64,000 bases of DNA, from assembly GCF_963678635.1 (NCBI RefSeq), contig NC_087067.1:19960596-20024595 (forward strand). Direction: 5' to 3'. Position 1 is the stretch's first letter; every line of letters begins with the position of its first letter. Position numbers and translations under genes: made by a program. The notes beneath the pieces are model-generated. The model was given only the letters and a program-made list of their open reading frames with translations, ran no database searches and was not told the DNA's origin. Shown one piece after another: positions 32,592 to 44,158 of this stretch. Source of the stretch: Symsagittifera roscoffensis (Eukaryota > Xenacoelomorpha > Acoela > Convolutidae).

Positions 32592-32999
32592 TGAGTTAGG
32601 ACCGAAGTGTAACTCATAGAGTAATTTCGGATAGGGTACACCGTCTGCTCGTCACGCTATCTTATTTTCGGCCGGATAGATTCGTGCAACTTCTTAGTCT
32701 AATACCGATCCTAATCTTACTCTTATACTATCTAGTCTCAGGTTGTTTAACTAGTCTCTGCTAGGCTCAATAGATCTAGGGTATACTGGTTTATTGCGGC
32801 TGCTGAAGTGCTCGGGAGAGTCCAACTAATTTCTAAGTTAAATTCAAATCTCTCTGGTGCTGAAATTACAAGTAACTTCAGCACTTACAAATAAGTGGGT
32901 TGTTAGTTAGATGGATCATGATTGGTTAATATTAAATACTTTACATTGGTAAAACATTTAATTTATCCAATCATAAAATGTAGTTTAGATCAGGTTCCA
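32592..32999 (-). repeat. Element B 5' LTR
   Basis: 408 bp, same sequence as 28815-29222 as far as can be compared by eye. In minus sense it is followed after TC by the candidate PBS TGGTGCGACCATAAGTCT (32572-32589). Confidence 0.93.
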
Positions 33000-33055
33000 C
33001 TAGTATTAACAATAACATATTAACGTAATAACATATTAACAAACGCAAAAAGCTT

Positions 33056-33140
33056 GAAATCATTTTGGAATGATTTGCATGGGTTGACAAAATGCCTGGA
33101 AATCATTTTGGCATGATTTGCATGGGTTGACAAAATGTCA
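33056..33140. repeat. 43-bp tandem duplication
   Basis: GAAATCATTTTGG...GGGTTGACAAAATG starts at 33056 and again at 33099 with one or two differences. It lies next to element B's right flank, in the intron. Confidence 0.8.
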
Positions 33141-36100
33141 TGTGTTGAGAATAGGGATAAAGGTAATCAAAGATTTTACATAAATGAGAACTCAATATTT
33201 TTTCATAGACAATTTGTAGGAGAATGTATGACTAGCATTTATGGTACATGGAAGTCCATCCGTACTCTCAAGGATAGCAAAGGTACGCAGAAAAAGCGAC
33301 TTTTTGAATACAACAAACAAATGACTGTTTTTTAAAATCGATTAGCCTGAATTACATTCCATATATAACAACATATGTAATGTCCAAAAGCGACAGATAA
33401 AAAATTGAAAAAATGATTTAGTACGGCATACAAAATGGACGATACAGACTTTGGAGCAAATAGTTTCCATTGCGAGGATTTCAGATGAGATTCCTGTGCG
33501 TAGATTGGATTTTTTTATTTGCTTTAACAGTTCTTTGGCTTGTTTTAATTATCAGCGCAAATTTACTCATTTTTTTGAGGCAGGAGCACATCAAAATTTT
33601 CCATTTTTTGTTGCTTTTTGGCAATATAAAGAGTCAGTCGAAACTGTCAGCTTCAGAAAGAACCAATTTGAGCTCATAAATTGAATTATTTTGTGTTATT
33701 TGTGGGGTGTTTTTTTTCACAGCAAAGACAATCTGAAACTAGTTATGATATACTGGCTATTTCACGCTTTCCAAAAATGTTTTTTTTTAATTTTGATCCG
33801 ACTAGCTCCATTTGAATAGTTTTATCTAACATGTGTTGAATTTTTTTTCAATTTTTGCATAGAAATGATAAAACGGATCAAAAAACTGTTTATTTGCTCG
33901 TTGAATTCAAAAAGTTGAATTCAACTTCTTTGTCCCGTGACTGTAGCTTAACACAAAAACGCAGTTTTTTTGTAATAATTTTGATGCGCAGATCTGTTCA
34001 CAATAGCTAACTTGTTCACTATAAAATTTTTCATTATCTTAAGACAGCGTCGAAAAAGTTTTCAAATTTCAAGTTGAAATGTGATGGGTAGAGTCGAAAA
34101 GAGTTATTTTCTTTTCTGCGATTTTTAGCGGTAAAATAAACAATAACAGTTGAGTATAATTTTAGAGCAATTGATCCCAGGGGATTCTTCTTGTTGGTTT
34201 TAAGCTTTGGGCAACAGTACCTTGTAGTTGGTACAAAAAACATTGGCCAAAAGAGGCTGTTGAAAAAATCGATTGGTTATTGTCTAGAGAAAAAACCCAC
34301 CCAACCACAAATATACTGTTACATTCTACGAAAGCCAGAATCATTAATTTTGCGTTAACTAGCAAGACCAGTGGATTTGACATAATAGATGTTCGTGTTT
34401 TGGCGGGAGAGAAGGGGTTAAATTGCTTGCAATGGTTTAACAACAAACACAGCATATTGCCATGCATATGTGTCAAAAAAAGCTATAGTTTTTTTGTTTC
34501 CAGTTTCTCAACGCTTATTAAATTACAATTTAGATTTGCAAAAAAAACAGTTATTTTCAATTTTCCGTACACCTTTCAAAGTTTATTTTATTTGTAGTCT
34601 TACGTGCTGTAATGAATAAACCCGTGACGTTATATATGATGTTAACTATGAAGAAAAAATCTGTTCACAAATTTAAAGCTTAATGGTGACGCTAAGATAG
34701 TTTTTTAAATTTGAAAATAAAATGTTGGGGAAAAAGGAGAAGAAACAAAAAAAATCATTAAAAATTTTGAAAATTTTTTTTGTTAAAATCTCCTAATTGA
34801 TGAACAATGAAGTTTTAAAAAAATTACTTGCCGCAAAAGTCAATGTTCAAACCACTGAAAAGTCTTCGAGTTTTGTTCGTTTTTTCGTCTCTTTTCCACC
34901 CACCCTCCACAGTTGAGTTTTAATTTTAAAAAACTATTTAGACGGTGTCACATTTTTTCTTCATACCTAACATCGTAAGATCACTCATTTAGCCATAATA
35001 GTACGTAAGACAAAAAAGAAAATGGAATATTTGAAATGTTAGGAGAAGTGGAAGTTGACTATACAATAGCAAAGAGCCACAATTTTTATAATACGTTTTG
35101 AGTCCGACTTTCGCAATATATCTTACACCATATGAGCTCTGATTAAATTTTAAGCTACTTAACTATCCTTTTTTGTCAAAAAATTGATTTTTTTCTTCTC
35201 CAATTTTCAAATTTTTTTGTTTGTCTAACATGTTTTTATGACTGTATGCGTGATTTGGCTCTTTTTCCTCCCCCCCCCCCCACTTCACACGAACTTCAAT
35301 AATTTTTTGTAACGAGAGGTTTTACGAGGTTGAGTATGAAGTCCAAATATGTTTGTCGTGCCCTTATTAGTCATTGGTCTGTACGTAAATTTTCATAATA
35401 ATCGGACAATGTGGTCACTAATTTACATGTAAACATTTGCAGGTGGGGAGTTAAAGGAAAAAAAGCCCGTGATTTTACAATGGTAGGTATAAAGAACAAC
35501 TGTGTTCACAATTATTCACCATGCAAAGTTTGATTTGATTATGATATGAGGGAATTTGGAAAGGGGCCAATTCGAATTATAAAAAGAACGCTCTAATGCT
35601 AATTTGGTGCTTTTATTTAGAGGAGGGGGGGGGGGTTTAGCAGATACTATAAGTAGATCCGAGAGTACACTACACTAATTGACAAAATTAAGCACAAATT
35701 AAAATTTTTCGTTCTAAAATGCCTGGATGATTTTGGACAACTTTCACGTGAGAATTAATTTAAATTTTTACATAGATCATGAGCAAAATAATCAAAACTG
35801 TCCTCTGTGAAATTATCAATTTTGCTTTCAACAATTGGTTTCACAGTGTTTTGTTTTGTATTGAACTCTTTCTCAAATAGAGTAAAAAATTGTTCATGCG
35901 ACGTGAAAAAATCTCAGCGAGAAAAATGAAAAAATCGCTGTGACCATTTTACTAAACTCAGCTTTTTCTTACAATTTCACCTGTTTTGTAACACTGAGAT
36001 CGGATGATGAAAACTGGAATTTTCAGACCCGGTAACAACTGGTAAGTGCTTCAAATTAAAAACTGATTTTTTTCAGAGAGGGTAGTTTAGATAGATCATT

Positions 36101-38410
36101 TGCTGTCGGTTGATGTAAAAATTTTGTTAAAACTCAATTTGATTGTTGTCCAAAAGGATCTTCCCAGTTAGTCTTTTAAGGGAGGGAAAGCTTGAATTTG
36201 CATTTGATTTATTCCACTACCGTAAGTATGATGCCGATTTTTTATTGTTCTTATGCATTCGTCCAGTTATTTTGAAAAACGACAACCCATTTGAAGAAAA
36301 TTATAGTTTTTTCTTTTGAGGCTGGAAAGTTATGTGTTAATTGTTAATTGGGCTTTTTCTAGTGCACCCCTCCTTTGATTTTTTCGGAAATTTAAAAAAT
36401 GAAAACTTATTTAAAATGACATTTCATGTAATAAATGCATTAAAACGTGTCAACGTGAAAAAGTGAACAAATTTTCACAACCTATCTCATATGCAAAATG
36501 CCGTGTGAACAATTTTTTTAACAGCCTTATTTTGAAACTTTACGAGGGGGTGGGAAACTGGAAAAGATTCGTTGATTGCACATAAAACATCAATCAGCTA
36601 TACTTGTTTTAAATCACTTTCAGAAAATCGCATTTGAAAAATGAACGCGAAGAACTGAAAAAGAGTTGAATCCTCCCATAACACACATTGGCTACATTTA
36701 CTCGACACACCTGTAATTTTTATAATCACAACTTAAGCCATTGTAACAAAACTTGGCTCCTTATTACCCCCTGATTTTTTTGAATTTCAACCCCAACATA
36801 AAAGCTGCCTTTAAAACATTTTAAGATTTTTTCCACTTCTCCTCCCCCACGTTTCAATTTTGAAAAACTACTTTAACATTGTGACAAAACAAAAAAAACT
36901 TGGCATGGTGAACAATTGTGAACATATTTGTATCCATACTTTACATCGTAACATCACGCATTTAGCCAATATAATAAGTATAATAACTATAAAATTAGAA
37001 AATATTAAAGGTGGGGGAGGGGTGGAAATGAGCCCATTTTATTTCTGCCTCGTTTCGGTACTGAGGTAGATCGGTTTCGGGTAGCTGGCCGATTGACAAC
37101 ATTTCAATTCATACGTAAATTAACCGTAATTATCGGAAATTACAAGTCAACAAAGAATAACGAACTGCCATAAATTTCGGTATTTAAAAGCAGAATTCAA
37201 TGTCATAAAATACGCAAATTGAAAACATTAAAAAGTCAACTTTAAAATGGCGCCTTAACAATTTGTGAACTTTGTTTCAATCTTTCAGTTTTCGTCTTTT
37301 TTTGACACACTGTTCTTTGTTCACCAGAAAACAAGTCATTAGTTACGACCTTGGTTTTTTCTCGCTAAGAATTCTAGCGAGAACACATTTTAAATCATTT
37401 TTTGCTTAAAATGGAAAATTAAAAATAGTCGAGACAGGTGGTTTGGGTCGAGCACAAACTCAAAACTTATCTCGAGTACGGTCAAAACGCACCTCGAGCA
37501 CGGTCGAAACATTCCTCGAGCACGTTTGAGCACGGTAAAAAGATACCTCGAGCACGGTCGAGCACGGTCGAAACATACCTCTAGCACGGTCGAAACATAC
37601 CTCGAGCACGGCCAAGACATACCTCTAGCACGGTCGAGCAAGGTCGAAACTTACCTCGAGCACGATCGAAACATAACTCGAGCATGGTCGAAAAACACCG
37701 ATTGTCCCGCGGTAATTGAGAGTAAAAAAAAATCTTTAAAATGTCAACATTTTTTAAAAACATTTTCGACTCAAATTGCAAACCAGTATTCCAAAAAATC
37801 AAAAAAATAGCTCAAAAAAGTTCATCTCTACAAAAAATTTAAAGTGCCCATTTAACCTTGATTTTGACTTAATACATACAGTTACGTAGCTCGACACGAG
37901 TGAAATGAAAATTGGGGTGAAACATTCCAAAAAGCGTTGAAAACTTCTGATCTACTGAGATTTAGCTCTTTGTCCTCCCCCACCCCAACCTCACTTCATT
38001 GTCAATTTTATGGAGTAACGAGGAGTTAAGGTTAAGTTGAGGAGCAAATATGTTTTTTTTTGTCTTGGCCTAATTAATCTACATGCCAGTTTTTGTAGCT
38101 ATCGGATAATGAGAACAGAACAGTTACAAATGTCGCAGGTGCGGGTAAAAAAGAGCATGAGATTTTCATAGTGAATGCAGCTCTCAAATCAAAAACTGAA
38201 ACTGTACATTGTAAATCGAACAAAAATATGAAAATAAAACTCTCCCCCCCCCCCCCCGCAAAGTTTTATAAGAAAATTTTCGTTCACGTTTTCCAAATGT
38301 TACAAAATTTGGCATGCGGACTAACTATGCCATGACAAACATATTTGGTCTTCATAATTATATAAGAAAAAAGGGAGGGGTAGGAAAAAGAGCCAAAAAT
38401 GGATGCTCAC
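33141..38410. other. Large intron of the protease gene, repeat-rich
   Basis: No exon recognised. It holds an R1 fragment (about 34150-34325), diverged paragraphs with C-run/G-run boundaries (35255-35510 resembles 37960-38190; 36350-36568 resembles 39557-39775), a G-run at 35623-35636, and the minisatellite at 37448-37693. ORFs here are short and follow the repeats. Confidence 0.45.
37448..37693. repeat. 22-bp minisatellite
   Basis: About 11 imperfect copies of ACCTCGAGCACGGTCGAAAC plus AT, some shortened (GAGCACGGTC only). CTCGAG is often retained, and CTCTAG and CTCGAGTACGG are variants. It stays open in several frames, giving artefactual ORFs on both strands. Confidence 0.9.
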
Positions 38411-38580
38411 TCGCTGTTACTGGTCTCGATGAATACCATCCAGGGGTGGTCTGACCACTCGGCATCCACTCCATTGATGATCCTGTCTCCAGCCTCTATT
38501 TTCCCACTATCCGCTGTTTTCGCTTCGTTCTCATATCCATACTCACTGGAAGGCAAGTTCGTTGTTGTTGTTGATTTCGG
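38411..38580 (-). CDS. Trypsin-like serine protease, exon 2 (activation site)
   Basis: Encodes a Thr/Ser linker (KSTTTTNLPSSEYGYENE) and then AGDRIINGVDAEWSDHPWMV. The R/IING junction is the zymogen activation cleavage site of S1 proteases, and the PWMV strand follows as usual. The donor is AGCGA|GTGAGC (38411), leaving phase 2, which exon 3 completes. The acceptor side is weak: CAATCAAAG at 38581-38589 without a strong pyrimidine tract was chosen because it gives phase 0 with exon 1. The motif makes the identification firm even if the left end is not. Confidence 0.85.
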
Positions 38581-38752
38581 CTTTGATTGTCTTACCGTTT
38601 TTTATCAAATCAAGCATAACTTCATGGTATAATGATTTTAATTAAATTTTGACGTAATTCTATTTTTAAAAATTTCAAAAAAAAATTAACTGCGGGTAGG
38701 GGTAGATAGAGGACGTTGAAAAAACGTAGCAGTGGGAAATTAAAATAAGAAC

Positions 38753-39007
38753 TGTTGTTGTAGAAACGGTAAAAGAGTCTCTCGCTTTCAGCAGAAGTTT
38801 ACTGCGATGGCCCGAAAAACTGTCACTCCGCCTAATGCGCTCGGTGAAGTTTTCGTACTTAAATGATATACCAAGTTTCGCTCGGAGTTTTTGTTCAGGT
38901 GTATTTCTGCGGAAGTTGTGATCATTTTTATTTACAGAAATCAGGGGTGCAATAAAGTTTAAAATCAGAAAAAGAAGCAGAAAGGACATTTGACTGTTTG
39001 TATTCAT
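38753..39007 (-). CDS. Trypsin-like serine protease, exon 1 (signal peptide and propeptide)
   Basis: ATG at 39007. MNTNSQMSFLLLFLILNFIA is a clear secretory signal peptide, followed by a basic pro-region (NDHNFRRNTPEQKLRAKL, FTERIRRSDSFS). The likely donor is ACAACA|GTTCTT at 38753, phase 0; TTTACC|GTTTCT at 38768 is an alternative, also phase 0. The intron to exon 2 is about 170 bp. The product is predicted to be a secreted zymogen of about 330 residues or more. Whether exons exist further upstream is not known; in-frame codons before the ATG give no better start. Confidence 0.7.
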
Positions 39008-39377
39008 CTTAGTCTTGTTTTGAGAAAATATCAAGCAAAAATCAAGGAAACAGCACGTGACTTATTATTAGAGACAGAAATCAAAGATTAAAAATTGGTA
39101 TTGGAAATGAAATGTACTATTGCGCGAGTTGACGAAAAATGCTAGTCATAGAAGAAAGAAAACCAAACTAAACTAGCAAGACTAGCATTTTTCCATTAAT
39201 GGAATGAATCACTAGAATTTTTCGATAAATTGATTTGTATTACTAGTATCTGATCCATAAATGAAAATCTATGACTATAGCTTTTTTCCATACATTATAT
39301 GTATATACATGATTAATATTAAGAGTTTCCCTGTAAATTTTAGTGTTTGTCCTAACGCACAATAACCAAACACTTTA
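39008..39377. other. Upstream region of the protease gene
   Basis: AT-rich, with several CTAGCATTTTTC/ACTAGAATTTTTC-like phrases (39140-39250). A promoter cannot be located with confidence. Confidence 0.35.
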
Positions 39378-39825
39378 TGGCTCTTTTCCAGTTTTCCACT
39401 CCCCTCGTAAAATAGCAAAATAAATCTGTTTAAAATTGTTCGCACGGCGTTTTGCATGTTATAAATGTTGTGAAAATTTGTTCGCCTGTTCACGCTGACT
39501 CGTTTTCATGCAATTTTTAACATGAAAAATAATTTCAAATAGACTTTCCTTTTATGAACTTGGCTTTTTTCCAGTTCCCCCCCCTTTGATTTTTTCTGAA
39601 ATCCATTAGATGAAAGTCTATTTAAAATACTTTTTGATGTTATAAACTGCAATAAAACGTGTCAGCGTGAACAGGTGAACAAATTTCTACAACATTTCTA
39701 ACATGCAAATTGCCGTGTGAACAATTTATGAACAACTTTTTGTAATTTTACGAGGGGAGTGGGAAACTGGAAAAGAGCCATGAACTTCACCAAAAATCAA
39801 AGGGGGGAACTGGAAAAGAGCCCAC
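39378..39825. mobile_element. Interleaved palindromic element
   Basis: The left arm 39378-39500 (TGGCTCTTTTCCAGTTTTCC ... GTTCACGCTGAC) is inverted at 39661-39780 (GTCAGCGTGAACAGG ... GGAAAAGAGCCA). A second inverted pair, CTTTTTTCCAGTTCCCCCC (39565-39590) and GGGGGGAACTGGAAAAGAG (39803-39821), is offset, so the two hairpins interlock. A single-arm relative is at 36350-36568. No ORF. Confidence 0.7.
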
Positions 39826-41252
39826 TTTATGAAACAAGAACTCAAAGTTAAGTGGCAGAAATCTCGCAGAGAAACTGCATTTGCAAATTAGCCTTGTCAT
39901 TTAAAAAACAGAATTTTTTCAAAATTAAAAAAAGCACAACTTTCTGCTTATGACTACAAGTATTATGCTTTTCAGTTGCTGAAAATTGTGGCTGGATCTT
40001 TAACAAAATTAAATTTATCATACCATATTAAACATACAAAAAAGTTCTCGTTTCACTCAAAAACTCATTAGGTTTTTGTTTCAAATATCTGAAAAAATAA
40101 TGCCTGGGCTTACGCGAGGCAAAAATTTGCAAAATGGCATGAAAAACTACCTTTTTTCGAAAAATATTTGTTGGGGCATAAAAGTAAGCTTTTCAATGGT
40201 GGAGACTACTCAAAAAATTTTTCGTCGATTTTGTAATTTTTTCTCAAATTCTGAAGTTTTTGTTAGTGACATAAAAAACGCTTATACACTTTCCATAAAT
40301 AGAAGAAACAAATTTAAAAGATTAAAGCCCTCTCAAAATCCCATGAAAACCCATTTGTGACAAACTTTTTGCAGGCAAAACATTTTTGAAAGAATAGCCT
40401 AGGAACGCCGTTTTTAGGCCCTTTTTGGAAAGTGTCTTATGCTGGGAAGGTCTTATGATGAAAAATATTTAATTTAGGCAGTAAAAAACGTAGTTCAATC
40501 CAGAACAATTACTTTTGAAAAGTTCAATTAGCTCTTCCTTGGGTAAAAAATTTTTTGATAAATCAAAACAACATTATTCCGCGAAAAAAATTAAAGATTT
40601 TTTTTTTAATTTTTAATTTGCTTTTTTTGATGGTTTTTCATTTTTTGAAGACAACTGCAGTTGATTATGTCTAATTCACAATTTTTGCTACTTTATTTGG
40701 CATTTCGTAAACTCTTCATAACGTGATTTCTTGATTTCAAAGAAATAAAATAGTTTATAACTTGTCATTCAATTTTCATGAACGAAAAAGCATTTTTTCG
40801 AAGGTTCCATTCATTGTTTTGCATAAAAAGTATTTTTTGTCTGTGGCCGTCAAATCTAGTGATATATTCAGATACTGGTGCTCACAACGACCTATAATCA
40901 ATCCGCAGAGAGCGAAAACAAAAAAATATTTGATTTCGAACTTTTTTACAATATGATACATTTAGTTGCTATGGGATAAAACTTTCTTGCTTCACAGAAA
41001 AAGTTCATCGTGGTTTTGCTTTTTGGGTAAAAACTAATTTTTTTTGAAGATATAGATAGTTAAACCAGGTTTTACCATGCAAGTCAATATTTGGTAGAAA
41101 AAAATTTATTATAATATATTTGCTTGAAATTATGCAATAATCTAACAATATAGAAAAACTATCATTGATAAAACACCAAATTGAGGAACCTTAGAAAAAA
41201 TTTTAACCTGGTGAAGTGCCGCTTACAACTTTTTATTGTTCCGATTTTCGAT
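39826..41252. other. Non-coding AT-rich DNA
   Basis: ORFs at 40076-40360 (+) and 40762-40961 (both strands) are Lys/Phe-rich with no motif or splice context; treated as chance. Confidence 0.4.
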
Positions 41253-41767
41253 ACGAAAGTAACGGAATATTTGTGCTCGGGGTGGGTTTTTTTTTCTTCA
41301 GACAAATTTCGACTTTTTAACTAGCCATTTTCGACGGAATTTTTTTATATCATTCAAAAGGTATTGTTGTCTTGAGCTCAAATTTGAAAAGATATTTCAC
41401 CTGTGATCATTTTTCGTAAAGTTATGGGGGTTTAAAGATTGCCATTTTGGCCAATTTGGGACAATTAATGCGCGATATATTTCGCGCTATTAACGCGTAA
41501 GCGGAGAGTTAAGCCGTCTTAAAATCGTTCCAAGTTGGTTAAAAGAAGCTTATTTGCCATAATTGATTGGTTACAAGAAGCTAAATCTATCTTTTTGTAC
41601 TTTAAATGGCGTGTGGGGGATGATTTTCATCAAAAAATTTCAAAATTAAAAAAAAAACTTTTTTAAATTTTATTAACATTTATTTTTTTAATGTTATTAC
41701 TGCTCCATAAAACCTTAAAAGGCAGTCGGAACATTCAGGGCTTCGCCCTGATACGAGCAGTCTTGTT
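41253..41767 (-). repeat. Dispersed repeat R1, copy 2 (inverted)
   Basis: The reverse complement of 7107-7620 along nearly its whole length: CGAAAGTAACGGAATATTTG at one end, CAGGGCTTCGCCCTGATACG at the other. The internal GGGCTTCGCCC is a small hairpin. The two copies are inverted 34 kb apart. Confidence 0.75.
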
Positions 41768-42412
41768 TTATTTGGATCTGATTGGTTATTCTATGTACCA
41801 TTTATCCGAAAATAGACAGAAAATACAAAAAAATTTCATGAGAAAAAGTGACATCTCTGGTCCGATTTTGACAAAATGGTTGTTCAATTTTTGTCCATTT
41901 TTTTACTTGTTTTTTATTTCCGAGTTTTAATTGTCGCCGTTATCCTCTTTCATAAAATTTTCTCTAGTGTTGTCCAGTTTCTTCGAACAATAAGCCGTTA
42001 TAAATTTTTTGTTTTTTTTCCGATACCACTTTTTACTAGGACAGTTTGCTGTTTCAGTTTTTGCTTTGCCTCTAAAGTACCCTAATTTTAATTTAATTTC
42101 AGAAGTTTGCAATTTTTAGCAATCGCATTTTTGATTTCATTCGATATCCAGCTTTTTTAACTTAATCTTCCTTATTGATTTTTTTTTTGAATTTATTAGA
42201 AGCGCCAGCTAAATTACCAAGTAGGTCATTTTAAAAGCAATGTTAAGGTGGCGAAATTCTCCGACGTTCTTTCAAAGTTTCGATGATTCTAAACCTAACT
42301 TTTATCTCACGATAAATTTATCAAACAAATTGTGTTCAGTTCATAAGCTTAGAGCAGTAGTTCTCAGTTAATGAACTGAGCTGTACAGCAATTTGTTTTC
42401 TGAAAAACATGC
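41768..42412. other. Non-coding AT-rich DNA
   Basis: Nothing recognised on either strand. Confidence 0.4.
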
Positions 42413-42885
42413 CGTTTTGAGCTTTTTTGAAAATTTTGACCATCAAGTTTAGTTTATTGTGGCGCCAAGGGCACTTTTAAAAATTTGGGGTCGGTCAACC
42501 AATATTTGGGAAGAGAATGAATGGTTACGTCTCCGCCTGTCAATCGAAAGGTCGGATGTTTGAGGCCTACCATGGTCCGTGCTTGTTACTTGAGGGCGTT
42601 TTGAGCTTTTTTGAAAATTTTGACCATCAAGTTTAGTTTATTGTGGCGCCAAGGGCACTTTTAAAAATTTGGGGTCGGTCAACCAATATTTGGGAAGAGA
42701 ATGAATGGTTACGTCTCCGCCTGTCAATCGAAAGGTCGGATGTTTGAGGCCTACCATGGTCCGTGCTTGTTACTTGAGGGCCAGAAAAATAGCCAAACAG
42801 ATTGCATGTATTTCTTAAACAGAGGCACAACAACAGTTCACCCCGTTGGCCCTTTCCCTTGTTGATAAAACGAATTAACTTAACT
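42413..42885 (+). repeat. tRNA-derived SINE with an exact 184-bp tandem duplication
   Basis: 42413-42596 is repeated without visible change at 42597-42780. The unit includes a tRNA-like head (ATGGTTACGTCTCCGCCTGT, then GGTCGGATGTTTGAGGCC as a decayed B box). After the second copy the SINE body runs through GCATGTATTTCTTAAACAG and CACAACAACAGTTC to about 42885. Same family as 43631-43866 and 55154-55255. Confidence 0.75.
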
Positions 42886-43630
42886 ATGTGACAAGCCGTC
42901 TTTAAAATTTTGAATGAGAGCTGAGAATTTCTATACTATAAGACTGTTAGAGACTTCAGTCTTGACGAAGCACGATCAAAGCTCAAGCAAACGTTAAAAA
43001 TTACACTTTTTATTCGCTTAATGCATATTATTACGTTCAAAATTTTTGAATCAATCTGTGCTTCTCTGTTTCGAGCATTACTTTGGTAGATTAATTTTGA
43101 TACAGTCGATTTATTTTATTACTAGTACTGGCAGTCATATGGCTTCTCAAAGGACTTCAAGCAACCAAAATCGATCAGGAAAGGGCTAAAAAATTGAGCC
43201 TACAGGCAATAAAGCCAAAATTTTTGAGCAACAGACTAAAACTAAAAAGAGTAACTCTATAAAAAAGTTAAAATAGATTTAATCTCTTTAGTTAAAAGGC
43301 CGATTTTTTTTGGGCGGAAAATTCCTCGGATATTTTTTGTAATTCTATGTCTTCATATTTGTATTCTCTTTGTGTTCAATAAATTTAAATCTGTAGGCTC
43401 AATTACTGGTGTCCATTATTAGGAAGGAACCAATCGGAGGGGTCCGATAGACGGCAAACTGTTTTGACCCCCAAAAGTGACGCCCCCGAGCCTCCTTGGA
43501 AACAGGCAAGCTCAAAAACTTGAAGTTTTAACAAATTAATAACATAAAAGTATTGAATTGATCGATAGTTGGATGTAAAATAAATTAGTTTTGCTTTATC
43601 AATTGGTTTTTGCAATGATTAGTTCGTAAA
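42886..43630. other. Non-coding DNA between SINE copies
   Basis: AT-rich; 43397-43505 is a GC-richer patch that may be another repeat fragment. No gene recognised. Confidence 0.35.
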
Positions 43631-43866
43631 TAGCGGTGGTGAAATGGTTGCGTCTCAGCTCTCAATTGAAGGGTCGGATGTTCGGGGCCCACCATGATCT
43701 GTGCTCGTTGCTTGAGGGTGAAGCAATATTACCCAGCCCAGAAAAACAACCAAATAAATAGCATGTAGTAATTAAACAGGGACACAACAACGGTTCGCCG
43801 TGATGAGCTGTACAGCTCTTGTGTTGGTCCTTTCCCCCGTGGATAAATGGTCTTAATCTTTTTTAT
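43631..43866 (+). repeat. tRNA-derived SINE, near-complete copy
   Basis: A head with A-box-like GGTGGTGAAATGGTTGCG and B-box-like GGATGTTCGGGGCCC; a body with GCATGTAGTAATTAAACAGG, CACAACAACGGTTC and GAGCTGTACAGCTC (a palindrome), ending GGATAAATGGTCTTAATC plus T-run. About 235 bp, typical SINE size. Confidence 0.7.
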
Positions 43867-43954
43867 TTTTGAACAATATCCACCAAACTGTTACTACCGC
43901 CAATTCACTATCAATTTTCTAAAAGGCTCTTTTATTTATAAGCCTGATAATTTT

Positions 43955-44158
43955 GAGCATCCCTGAATATTTGAAGCAGTTCAAGCCCTGCGAAGAGGAG
44001 GACTGTGGCGAGGGGTCGGAAGCTACGATGCATTGTGCCCACTGTGGCCACACTCTGTGCCAGAAGCACAGGGCGGAACACATCAAAGGGGTGATAGATG
44101 AGCTAAAAAATATGAGACAGATGACAGCTGACAGGCTTAAAAAGGGCAAGGACAGGAG
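43955..44158 (+). CDS. B-box zinc-finger protein, first visible exon
   Basis: Encodes FKPCEEEDCGEGSEATMHCA, continuing HCGHTLCQKHRAEH, then a Lys-rich helix. The Cys/His spacing (C..C...C-AH-C-GHTL-C-QKH-RAE-H) fits a B-box zinc finger as in TRIM-type proteins. The donor is GACAGGAG|GTAAAA (44158), phase 2. The left boundary is uncertain: no ATG is in frame back to the stop near 43918, so the exon starts at an acceptor (TTTTGAG or TTATAAG) or the start lies in an upstream exon not found. No RING is seen. Confidence 0.7.

Larger units (their letters stand above)
28815..32999 (-). mobile_element. Element B: 4.2-kb non-autonomous deletion derivative of the element A family
   Basis: Two 408-bp LTRs, identical by eye, with host CTAG duplicated at 28811-28814 and 33000-33003. 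The internal part 29223-30710 corresponds to A's 3' tail, and 30721-32591 to A's leader plus ORFs x, y and the start of z. About 14.3 kb equivalent to A 9959-24287 (gag, pol, env) is missing; the junction is ATTTGTCTTTT (30711-30721), present at both breakpoints in A (9948-9958, 24288-24298). With no enzymes of its own but intact identical LTRs, it must have transposed recently using proteins made elsewhere. It sits between protease exons 2 and 3. Confidence 0.93.

Noticed and set aside
33451-34597. Overlapping short ORFs on both strands
   Set aside because: No motif, no phase-compatible splice sites; intronic repeat DNA.
37390-37810. ORFs rich in RARGMFRPCS or STVETYLEHG repeats
   Set aside because: Translations of the 22-bp minisatellite.
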